The position numbers and the translations under genes were made by a program. From Maniola hyperantus (lineage: Eukaryota; Arthropoda; Insecta; Lepidoptera; Nymphalidae): a stretch of 64,000 nucleotides of DNA. Where the stretch lies: positions 3,884,492-3,948,491 of the forward strand of contig NC_048560.1 in assembly GCF_902806685.2 (NCBI RefSeq), in the 5' to 3' direction. Numbering within the stretch: position 1 is the first letter of the stretch; every line of letters starts with the position of its first letter. Of this stretch, positions 20,430 through 30,000 are shown one piece after another. The notes under the pieces were generated by a model that was given only the letters and a program-made list of their open reading frames with translations, searched no databases and was not told the DNA's origin.

Positions 20430-20537
20430 TGATGCCCGCGACATCATCCGCGTGGGCTTGGGTTTTAAAAAAATCCCTTATGAACTCTTTGATTTTCCGA
20501 GATAAAAGTAGCCAATGTCACTCTCCATCTTTAACTA
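20430..20537 (-). mobile_element. HelD, 5' truncated
   Basis: GATGCCCGCGACATCATCCG to GTAGCCAATGTCACTCTCCA, followed directly by a SINE1 piece. Confidence 0.6.
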
Positions 20538-20685
20538 TCATCATCAAGCCATCACCGGCTCATTACAGAGCACGGGTCTCCTCTCAAATGAGAAGGGGTT
20601 TGGCCATAGTCCACACTGGCCAAGTGTGGATGCAAACACCTTTGAGAACATTATGGAGAACTGTCAGGCATGCAGGTTTGATATG
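20538..20685 (-). mobile_element. SINE1 3' half
   Basis: ATCACCGGCTCATTACAGAG through GGAGAACTGTCAGGCATGCA. The tRNA head is missing. Confidence 0.65.
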
Positions 20686-20929
20686 TCAGTACTTAATCAG
20701 TTTCTCATTTCATTTATAATATATACATAGATTTAAAATTGTATGTATGCACACTGTCGTTAAGTAGGTATAGTATATGTAATTAATGTACCTACAATTT
20801 TATTTATTGTTTATTTGTTGTTTATTTATTGTTAGTTGTTGTTTGTTGTGTCGTTCTCACATTTAATTTTTGCTGAATAAAAAATGATTAAATAAAAGTT
20901 TTTCTTCTGACTACAGACATTATAAATAG

Positions 20930-21090
20930 GACAGAAGGGCTGGCTCATTTTTTGCGCAACGGATCAGCCTGGCTGTCCAGCGCGGAAATGCAGCCAGTAT
21001 TCTTGGCACCATTCCAGGCGGTCATGATTTATATAGTAATTAGATAAGGCTAGCTTTAAGTTTTATTGTAATAATAATAAATAAAAAAAA
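20930..21090 (+). mobile_element. Dispersed repeat J, probable LINE 3' end
   Basis: CAGCCTGGCTGTCCAGCGCG, CAGTATTCTTGGCACCATTC and GGCTAGCTTTAAGTTTTATT, ending in AATAATAATAAATAAAA. Copies at 50335, 55112 and 60662. The frame SLAVQRGNAASILGTIP in one copy hints at a former coding end. Confidence 0.5.
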
Positions 21091-21747
21091 AAATAGGTCC
21101 TCGACTTCGAATTTCGTTTTTGAAAACTATAACAACTTGTGCTAGAAGTTCTGTTTCAAGTTAAATTACTTTCAAGGTAAATATTAAGTTTGTTTATTTC
21201 TTGTTTCGTTAAAGTTAATAGCTGTTTTAATAGCGTCGCCCGAATTCTGGATGATATTTAATTATAATATTAATTAACTTTATTAATGTATTTTGTATTC
21301 GGTTATCTTTTTAATCGTGCTACAATTTTTATAGTGTTTTTTATTTTTTTTAAGATAACATTTATCATATTATTATGTTATTTAACTTTTAAGCAATTTT
21401 AAAGCAGCAGTAGTAAGAGCAGTCGAAAGTTTTTAAACTCACTTGTTATTAAAAAAAAAATCAGAACCCATCCTTTTGGATTTGCCGTAGTCGGGTAAAA
21501 AGAATCCTCCTTAGTTCGGAATACTCATTAATTAGCCGTTGTATTTTTTTCTCACTATTCAATGAAAAATTTTGTTCCGTATCTTTATGACTATTCAATT
21601 CAATAACAATTAGGTCACTAAGAAACAGTGTAGACTAAAGACAGTCGCATGTTATATCGTATTTAAAGTAGTGATAGTTTTAACCTCAGAACACGTCATG
21701 TACTAAGCTAGTAAAGTATATAGGTATAGCACATAGCTGAGTAGGCT
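21091..21747. other. Unassigned AT-rich stretch
   Basis: A short dispersed motif CCTTTTGGATTTGCCGTAGTC (trimmed: CCTTTTGGATTTGCCGTAG) near 21472 recurs near 46060. Otherwise nothing. Confidence 0.35.
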
Positions 21748-21870
21748 CCTGCGGTACGCGGTGCGGTGGCGGTGCGGGAGGGTGACAGTTGTCACAAGTT
21801 GACGAATCACTGAACTCTCGCGTCACGTCATCACACCCCTCCCGCACCGCTCCACTAACGCAGGGTCAGT
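21748..21870. mobile_element. GC-rich foldback MITE
   Basis: CTGCGGTACGCGGTGCGG...GTGCGGGAGGGTG pairs with CACCCCTCCCGCACCGCTCC...ACGCAG. Confidence 0.6.
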
Positions 21871-21879
21871 TATATGCGT

Positions 21880-22290
21880 CTTTTTAAACCCCCCCCCCCC
21901 CGATAAAAGACGCCCTAAGCACGTCCTTAACGACCCCGATAATCAAATCATGACCGACAATGCTCCTTATCTAGTAGGGCTAAACAATTCAACCTTATCA
22001 CTGCGTCTTTGCCGACGAAGCATGGTCTCCAATATCTAACGTCACCCGGACGTGGACTCACGCCACGGCCTCGGGGACGTACGGACTAACCAGTAGCCTA
22101 ACAACTCCACCCATCCCAACGTCATCCTAAGCCGTGGTCCGAGCCTCACAGGAGGCGCCCTTAGGAGGACGTTGCCCCCCGACCTCTTAAATTATTTCTT
22201 CGAGCCCTAGGCCTCAACCGCAGGCGGAGCTTCGCGCTCGCCACCCTCCCCGGTGACGCTGTAGCGGCCAGTAGGGCCTACTCAGCATAG
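21880..22290. other. GC-rich patch, probable repeat-derived
   Basis: After a 14-C run, about 400 bp is markedly GC-rich (CGGACGTGGACTCACGCCAC, CCTCCCCGGTGACGCTGTAG) with no long frame. The style resembles GC-rich LINE untranslated regions of Lepidoptera. I cannot assign it. Confidence 0.35.
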
Positions 22291-22573
22291 TCAATCCAAA
22301 ACAACACACGCATCTTTTTTCATTAGATTTTAAATTCCGTGTGATGTATACCAATATTATGTTTAACTGGCATCAACGGATTTTTTGAATGAATAGGATC
22401 GTAATAATATGGAGATCTGCAGAGTTCGGGGAAAAATCTCAAAAAACTCGTCGAAAACAACGGCAACAACTTAATATTATTCAAAAACAATTATATATAC
22501 AATATATATATTATACAAGTATTATCTGAATCTAATATTTTTTGTAATATTGGCCTCACTAAATTAAATAAGC

Positions 22574-22770
22574 ATATAAATGGAAAAGGAAAAAGTGACT
22601 GACTGACTGACTGATCTATCAACACACGGCGCAAACTACTGAAAGGATCGGGCTGAAATGTATATGCAGTGACATAGCTATTATGATGTAGACATTCGCT
22701 GAGAAAGGATTATTGAAAATTCAACTCCTAAGGGGGTAAAATAGAGATTTGAAAATGTAGTCTACACAGA
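22574..22770 (+). mobile_element. HelG, degraded
   Basis: GTGACTGACTGACTGACTGA, ATCGGGCTGAAATGTATATG and GAGAAAGGATTATTGAAAAT. The 3' end is eroded. Confidence 0.65.
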
Positions 22771-22829
22771 AAGTGTCCCTAAAAAATTGTGCTTTAGCTC
22801 TTAGGTCGGACAAGAAAACTTTATCAGCT

Positions 22830-22950
22830 GTGTGGTGGGAGGCTTTGGTCGTGGCTAGTTACCACCCTACCGACAAAGCCGTGCCGCCAAGCGATTAAGC
22901 GTTTCGGTACGATACCGTGTAGATCCCAAAGGGGCAATAATAAAAAAAGC
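22830..22950 (+). mobile_element. SINE2 body fragment
   Basis: GTGGTGGGAGGCTTTGGTCG, ACAAAGCCGTGCCGCCAAGC and GATACCGTGTAGATCC. The tRNA head is lost. Confidence 0.6.
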
Positions 22951-23410
22951 TAGGATAAATACCGTTCCCGTTAAGTCTGATTTGTCGTACCTCAAGTCTA
23001 TGCAGCCTTCAGATAATTAACTGTAGCTTACAACTGCTTGGAATACAGCAAAAACCAGTAATTAATCCCTCGACGCCGACTGCGGATCCTTGTTCGCGAC
23101 AGTATTCAAATAAAAAAACCATGTTCCGCCCCCGACTTCGCTGGGACTTCGGTTGGCCAAGTTTTTTAGGAGCAACCGTAAAAACTTTGTAAGGAAGTGA
23201 ATTTTAACATTGTTACATAAAAAACTTTGCTAATTAACAATTTAATTTTATGGTCCCTGATTTTGTAAGTAGGTAAGCACTTGGGTTTAAAAGTGTTACG
23301 TATGTAAGGCTGGTCGCACATTGGCTGCTAGAAATTCAGGAAAAAAGAATACTTTCCTTAGATCTGTGTGGTGGGTGGCTTTTCGGTATATTTGGTGGTT
23401 ATAATTTTAT

Positions 23411-23470
23411 AACGTTGGGGTCTCAAAATACTGGAATAGTAAACTCGCACCGAAATCGCAGCATGGAAGA
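23411..23470 (+). mobile_element. RTE scrap
   Basis: GGGGTCTCAAAATACTGGAA and CTCGCACCGAAATCGCAGC match the RTE 3' coding end. Confidence 0.45.
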
Positions 23471-23606
23471 GAATAGAATAGATTTTTTTTCTATTGAAAT
23501 ATTTTTTTTATAAGAAGAACAGCAAGACACATCCGCGAATTACGTCTGATAGTTTGACAGTTCTATAAACATACCAGAAGTGAAAGTTTTGCCTTTTATA
23601 CTGCAA

Positions 23607-23846
23607 CTAGCTTATGCTCGCGACTTCGTCCACGTGGACTACACAAATTTCAAACCCCTATTTCACCCCCTTAGGGGTTGAATTTTCAAAAATCCTTTCT
23701 TAGCGGATGCCTACGTCATAATAGCTACCTGCATGCCAAATTTCAGCCCGATCCGTCCAGTAGTTTAAGCTGTCCGTTGATAGATCAGTCAGTCAGTCAG
23801 TCAGTCATTCAGTCAGTCAGTCACCTTTTCCTTTTATATATTTAGA
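23607..23846 (-). mobile_element. HelG full-length
   Basis: CTAGCTTATGCTCGCGACTT to TTATATATTTAGA with eight GTCA units and one GTCATTCA interruption. Confidence 0.9.
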
Positions 23847-23849
23847 TAT

Positions 23850-24294
23850 TAACATAATTGCTATTGCAACCGCTCAAACAAAATGGCGACCTAAACACAA
23901 AAAGCATTTAATAGCTTAAAAACCATCAACCACCCGCGTTTACACAATCGACTCAAGATGGCTTTCTCAGCACAGATCACTCGACTTCCGTTTCAAAAGG
24001 CGGCAATTACAAGTGTGATAACAGTTCAGTGTTCATTTTATTATCTAGAACTAGATACCTATAAGTCACGGCAGTCAGCCGCATCGATAATTTGTTTATT
24101 CCACCATAGTACGAGTGTGTCAAAAAGCCTGACACTAAATCATGAGACGCGAGAAACTATGTCACTTGTCCAATAAATCATGTTCTATTAGATCTCTGTC
24201 GCTGACCCGCGTCAGAACTGCGGAGTCAATATGTGACTTTTATCTCTCGCGCGGCAATCTGCCACAAATCTTTGCACTCAGTAAATTGACAACC
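23850..24294. other. Unassigned, unique-looking; small frame
   Basis: A 72-codon plus-strand frame starts at 23958 with good context (AAGATGGC) and is followed by AATAAA at 24172. It has no recognisable domain, signal peptide or splice sites, and could be chance. Confidence 0.15.
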
Positions 24295-24445
24295 TTTCTA
24301 GCGTAGTGGTGAGCACTGTGGTTTTTGGTGAAAAGTTTTAGCTTCGATTCCCGACATGGGGTAGTTTGGAAAATAAGTTTTAAATTGCCCGGGGTCTGGT
24401 GGGAGACTGCCCATAGCTAATTACCACCCTAACAATATTGTTGGA
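24295..24445 (+). mobile_element. SINE2, old copy
   Basis: GCGTAGTGGTGAGCACTGTG (A box) and TTCGATTCCCGACATGG (B box), then GTCTGGTGGGAGACTGCCCA. Confidence 0.6.
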
Positions 24446-24528
24446 CGTTGCGATAGTACCTACATATTTTCATAAGTTAAGCAATTCTTACCCAAATGCG
24501 TAACTGGATGGGTGATCAATTTTTTTTT

Positions 24529-24812
24529 GACGACCGTAGTGAGCGCTCTTGTCTTATCAGTGAGAGGTCATGGGTTCAATTCCCGGCAGGGGAAAATTGA
24601 TATTTTAATTTCTAAATTTTCTCTGTTCTGTCTGGTGGGAGGCTTCGGCCGCGGCTAGTTACCACCCTAGCGGCAAAGCCGTGGTGCTAAGTTCCGGTAC
24701 GACGCCGTGTAGAAACGGGGTATGGGTTTAATAAAAACTGTCACACCCCTTCCAGGTTAGCCCGCTTCCATCTTAGCATCATCACTTATTACCAGGTGAG
24801 ATTGCAACGTCG
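24529..24812 (+). mobile_element. SINE2, near full-length
   Basis: CGTAGTGAGCGCTCTTGTC, GGGTTCAATTCCCGGCAGGG, CGGCAAAGCCGTGGTGC, GACGCCGTGTAGAAACG and the inverted tail CTTATTACCAGGTGAGATTG. Confidence 0.75.
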
Positions 24813-25242
24813 CTGGTGGGGGCTTCTCTAATTCATCATCACTCTGCAGTGTGTGGTATGCAGGATTAAGACGACAGTATTACGTCTAATGTCCATACGT
24901 CATTACAGTTAGGTAGTTTCCATCAAGTTACAATCAGGGCAAAGTCATCGAATAAAAAATAATTCAGAAACAAATGCTACTACGAAGTGGAGCCAAATGG
25001 AAAGGAAAGAAAGAAAAATAGCCTTTATTTCTTGTCACACTACCCGGCAGGAATCAGTTTTCCATTAGCTCAGTTGGAGTACAAACCGATTTGCCACATA
25101 AGCTAGGCGAAGGATGAGAGACAAAAATCACACGTTGACTGACCTCTACTGACGAGGGTTGGGGAAGTAATCTAATTGAACATGATTTATTGAACAAATG
25201 ACGCACTGTTTTGACGACCTTTTTACGGCAACTCCTTATATT
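24813..25242. other. Spacer with (GAAA)-type LINE tail
   Basis: GGAAAGAAAGAAAAATAGCC near 25008 resembles a LINE tail on the minus strand. The rest is unassigned. Confidence 0.3.
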
Positions 25243-25580
25243 TTTAGGGTTCCGTACCTCAAAAGGAAAAACAGAACCCTTATAGGATCACTTTGTCTGT
25301 CTGTCTGTCTGTCAAGAAACCTTCAACCAACAGGGTACTTCCCGTTGACCTAGAATCATGAAATTTGGCAGGTAGGTAGATCTTATAGCTGATATTTGGG
25401 GAAAAATCTGAAAACCGTGAATTTAGGGTTAGATCACCTCCTACCTGTGCATTCTAAAACAGATTTTTATTTATTTTTATGTATCATATTTTTTGAATTA
25501 TCCTGTAAAATGTCGAAAAATACGACTGTAGTACGGAACCCTCATTGTGCGAGCCTGACTCGCACTTGGCTGGTTTTTTT
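25243..25580 (+). mobile_element. MINE-E with internal deletion
   Basis: TTTAGGGTTCCGTACCTCAA to GACTCGCACTTGGCTGG with a four-unit GTCT run. It lacks about 150 bp present in the copy at 39566. Confidence 0.75.
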
Positions 25581-25665
25581 CCTAATCTTAAAGATCTCAC
25601 GATAGTTTATACGCTGAAAGACTTCGTTCATTTCACGTTTTTTGCAAGATAAGATTGCAAAGATT

Positions 25666-25772
25666 CATCATCATCATCATCAACCGATAGATGTCCACTG
25701 CTGGACATAGGTCTTTTGTAGGGACTTCAACACAGCGCGGTCTTTCGCTGCCTGAATCCAGCGACTCAATTT
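25666..25772 (-). mobile_element. RTE 3' end
   Basis: (CATCAT)n then CAACCGATAGATGTCCACTG and TAGGGACTTCAACACAGCGC, the complement of the RTE terminus. Confidence 0.7.
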
Positions 25773-26265
25773 TTTTTACTAATTTTATTATTTCGTTTTT
25801 TGGCAGTCGTGTTTTTTAATATTTTTAATTACAACTTATTGGGAAAAACCAAAATAATGAGTGCTTTTCAAAACTCATTTTTACAGCTCACACGGGGTTC
25901 GGAGTGGACATTTTAAAATGAATTTATAAATATTTATGGTGTTAACAAAGTTCGCATTGTTCTACTGTTTTGCAGTTGCACAATTTATGTGCATACATTA
26001 TTCTGTACACTGAAGTGAAATTGAGGGTAGTTCACTTTTTATTTTTATTTTTGGTATAGTTAGGTACCTACTTTTTCAGGAGATAGGTTTGACATGTAGA
26101 TAGGAAATCTTAAAGACACAAAATTGCGTAAAATTTGACTCCTCAGGCGCATTTTAACTTTTTGTGTCAAATTTTATCCTTATTTTAAAGGTCAACGGTA
26201 AACCCGGTGAACCGTACTTTTGACATGACAGTTATTTACCCACACAATTACTCTCGTATTTATCC
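25773..26265. other. Unassigned spacer with one weak hairpin
   Basis: AAAGACACAAAATTGCG (about 26113) partly pairs with TTTTTGTGTC (about 26160). Splice-like sites on both strands give no consistent exon. Confidence 0.3.
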
Positions 26266-26306
26266 CAAACGAAATCACTACCCTTATTGGGTAGTGATTT
26301 CGTTTG
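26266..26306. repeat. Perfect 18-bp hairpin
   Basis: CAAACGAAATCACTACCC, a 5-base loop, then its exact complement. Confidence 0.9.
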
Positions 26307-26393
26307 AAAAAATGCCTTACTATAAAATTAAATAACGTCCAGTTTTGAAGAAGTATAATATTAAATAAATTCAGATACAACAGTGTCAGCTTA

Positions 26394-26954
26394 GGGCCAG
26401 AGCAAACACGATGCTTTTAGCATCAGCGATCGGCGATTTAGTTGATTTTCGTGATTAGTCCACTTCTCACACATGTAGTACGCAACAGGTCGAGATGGCA
26501 ATCGGGGAGGGAACGCCTCGCCTCATACCCCGATTGCCATTTCAACCTGTCACGCATTATACCTTCAATCTCCAGTCGTAGTGATCAAATGGATTTAATT
26601 TATTACTTCAATACAGCATCGAACAAATCGTTTACGATAGCCTTACACGATCTAGTTTACTGGTCAAGTTTGCAGCGGACTTAAAGCGGCGTCCAGTAAA
26701 CTTGACGGTGTATGGCTATCAGTATGCATGATGTCATGCTCACTTGCACAGTGCATGACTATCAGTTGACTGGGTGCCGTTTCAAGTCCGCTGCAAACTT
26801 GACGGTAAACTTGATCGTGTATGGCCAGCGTAAAACTCGCAATTTCAATACAGCGATTAAACGCAGAAAGACGTCAAAACGGGATGCAGCATTAATGCAG
26901 TTGCAAAATTGCCGATTGCTGATGCTAAAAGCGTCGTCGTGTCTGCTATGGCCC
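26394..26954. mobile_element. Harbinger-type MITE, 561 bp
   Basis: Inverted ends GGGCCAGAGCAAACACGA and the complement of TCGTGTCTGCTATGGCCC, continuing through TTTTAGCATCAGCGATCGGC. Direct TTA at 26391-26393 and 26955-26957 fits the PIF/Harbinger 3-bp duplication. It has an inner hairpin (AAGTTTGCAGCGGACTT twice, inverted) and hosts a MITE1. Confidence 0.75.
26477..26558. mobile_element. MITE1, short, nested in Harbinger MITE
   Basis: AGTACGCAACAGG with ATGGCAATCGGGG and inverted partners. The centre is deleted. Confidence 0.7.
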
Positions 26955-26998
26955 TTACAGATTTCAGATTATAAACGCGCGGACAGTTGGACACCCTA

Positions 26999-27004
26999 TT
27001 TAAT
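26999..27004 (-). terminator. Possible polyadenylation signal ATTAAA
   Basis: ATTAAA on the minus strand lies 7 bases after the TAG of the candidate gene. It is the common variant of AATAAA. Such hexamers are frequent in AT-rich DNA, so support comes only from position. Confidence 0.25.
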
Positions 27005-27011
27005 AGTTCTG

Positions 27012-27090
27012 CTACCGGTAGATCTTGTTTAATCTCAAGGTGGGAAACTTCCTTTGTCTTATCACCTTGACTTTAGTTGCGGGACGGGTT
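27012..27090 (-). CDS. Exon 5 (stop codon) of the candidate gene
   Basis: 79 coding nt after acceptor TTTGGTTGTTCCAG: one base completing an Arg codon, 25 codons (starting TRPATKVKVIRQRKF, ending KIYR) and TAG at 27014-27012. Intron 4 is 27091-28424 and carries a MINE-E, a MITE1 and LINE tails. The exon ends close to a Harbinger-type MITE (26394-26954), which would limit the 3' UTR. Confidence 0.5.
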
Positions 27091-30000
27091 CTGGAACAAC
27101 CAAATTCAGTTTTGAGAAGTTAAGCCGAGTTTCTTGCTGGTTCTTCTCGATATTAACGGCATTACGAACCAGTGGTAAATTATTCTGACGATTTAAAAGC
27201 TTGTGAAAATTTCTTTGAAAAAAGATGTATTCTATTCTATTCTATTCTAAAACTGTCACAGAAATCCAAATTCATACTTCTATAAGTATTAATGTTATTC
27301 ATAAATGCAAAAGTATGTCTGTCTGTCTGCTAACTTTATATGGCCTATCCGTTTAAGTGATTTTAAAGTTTGTATAGAGATAGCTTGCATCCTGGGGACG
27401 AGCATAAGCTATTTTTAAACGACTTCCGGCCCGTTTTTTAGGGTTTCGTACCTCAAAAGGAAAAACGGAACCCTTATCGGATCACTTTGTTGTCTGTCTG
27501 TCTGTATGTCTGTCTGTCTGTCCGTCTGTCTGTCAAGAAACTGTGTTTGTCTATAAGTGTCGTAGTTTGTGTTAAATTAATGTATTGTGTGTGTTCCTAA
27601 TAAATAAAATAAAAATAAATAAAAAAAAAAAACCTACAGGGTACTTCCCTTTGACCTAGAATCTTGAAATTTGGCAGGTAGGTAGATCTTATAGCTTTAG
27701 GGAAAAAATCTGAAAACTGTTAATCTGTGGTCACATCACACAAAAAAAAATTAAATTGTGGTCATAAAGTAATAATTAGTATTTTCAATTTTCGAACTAA
27801 GATAACTATATCAAGTGGGGTACCTATCATATGAAAGGGCTTCACCTGTGGATTCTAAAACAGATTTTTATTTATTTTTATGAATCATAGTTTTTGATTT
27901 ATCGTGCAAAATGTCGAAACAATGCGACTGTACTACGGAACCCGATGAGCGAGCCTGACTCGCACTTGGCCGGTTTTTTTTAAATGAATGTACAGCGATT
28001 TTTTCGAGGTTTCTGGACCGATTTGCAATTTTTTTTTAATCAACAGAGGATGTTTCTGTGGTGGTCCCAAAAAAAATTCAAGATTCAACTTCTTAATCCT
28101 GATGCTGCAGGGTTACTGCCCGCCTAAATTATCAAGGATTCAGGAAGTGATCATAGTGAATTAATATAGTGTGACGCCCCGTACAACCGCAGTCGCACCC
28201 GCAAGTGCACCGGGTTAGCGCGGGGGCTGTGTGGGTGCGCGGGGCATTCCCTCCACGATTGCTATCTCGCCCTATCGCATACTATATCCCACATCCTAGA
28301 CTATAAGGGGTCTGCACAACATGTCTTCTTCTTCCACTCACTTCTGTCATCCGTCAAGCATTATCCAACCCTTTTCCTCTTTCACGCAATCCGTCCTCCT
28401 TTGTTTTGAATTTGGATCACTTACCTTACGTATCCTCTTTCAGATTTCGATGATATATGCGATTTTAATTTAGCGATTTTTTTCTTCCTGCAAAAAAGTT
28501 TAACATCAGTTATGATGGTTTTACTAGCCTAATTCTGAAGTCAATGAACGTTGCGTAAGTGGGCCATTCGGAGTCAAAACCACGTCGTAGGCGGGGCATC
28601 GACCCAAGTTTTTCACGCTATACATTGCGAGGTTGAAACTAAATCACTAAAACTACAAAATTTGGCAAATGGTTATTGGTATTGGATTGTGTTTAGGTAG
28701 TATAACAATAACGCTAAGTTTTTGCTAGCGTTCTGGTTACATCCTGTATAACTTGATGTTATATTTTACAAACTAGCTCGCGACTTCGTCCGCGTGGACT
28801 ACACAAGTTTGAAACCCCCATTTCATCTCCTTAGGGGTTGAATTTTCAAAAATCCTTTCTTAGCGGATGCCTACGCCATAATAGCTATCTGCATGCAAAA
28901 TTTCAGCCCGATCCGTTCAGTAGTTTGAGCTGTGCGTTGACAGATCAGTCAGTCCTTTTATATATTTAGATTTGGAGGCTTAGACAACGATTTTTGTTAG
29001 GAATACATCTGAGAATGTTCTATACAATAAATTGAATCTAACTTACTTTTGCGGGTAATGTATAGTAACTCCCATAGGCGTTATTTTTTGCTTGCAAGGT
29101 CCACTGTTGCCGCACGGACATCCTTTCATAGGTTTCAATTGGACAGGGTACGTGAGTATTGGACTGAAAAATGATAACACGTAAATAAACATAAAAACAT
29201 ACCTAATTAGCCAGTTTTATTTGATCTTTCATCATCATCATGATCAACCCATCACCGGCTCACTACAGAGCACAGGTCACTTCTCAGAGTGAGAAGGGCT
29301 TTGGCCATAGTCTACCACGCTGGCCAAGTGCGGATTGGCAGACTTCACACACCTTTGAGAACATTATGGAGAACTCTCAGGCATGCAGGTTTCCTTCACC
29401 GTTAAAGCAAGTGATATGTTAATTACATAAAAACGCACATAACTCCGAAAAGTTAGAGGTGTGTGCCCGGGATCGAACCCCCGACCCGACCTCCGATTGG
29501 AAGGCGGATGTCCTTACCACTAGGCTACCACGGCTTGGAATTTGATCTTTAGAAAATATAAACAACCACTTAAATTAACCTTAGAAAATATTAATTTATG
29601 CTCGACAGCTCCTCATATTATGACACTGTTAAAAAAACGTACTTCATCATCATCATCAACAACCGATAGACGTCCACTGCTGGACATAGGTCTCTTGTAG
29701 ACTTCCACACGCCACGGTCTTGCGCCGCCGTCCGTCAGCTAAAAACTTGCAGTTTTCTTTAATTATCTTCCCTCTCATTAATTCTATTTAATTTTTAATA
29801 ATCTCATTAACTAACTCTATTTTAATTGTAATTTAGTTTCAATTCAGGGGAGAGAATGGTCATCCATAGATAATTATGAGCTTCGTCCTTAAGATCACTA
29901 TGCTAAAAATCAGTACCCTTATTATAAATGCGAAAGTGTGTTTGTTTGTTGGTTTGATGGTTTGTTGGTTTGTCCTTCAATGACGTCGCAACGGTGCAAC

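Noticed and set aside
25941..26007. Alternative last exon ending KLCNCKTVEQCELC
   Set aside because: The acceptor is decent, but the frame needs a phase-1 intron, unlike every intron of the gene.
26442..27032. Plus-strand frames of 80 and 106 codons
   Set aside because: They fall inside the Harbinger-type MITE and run antisense into exon 5.
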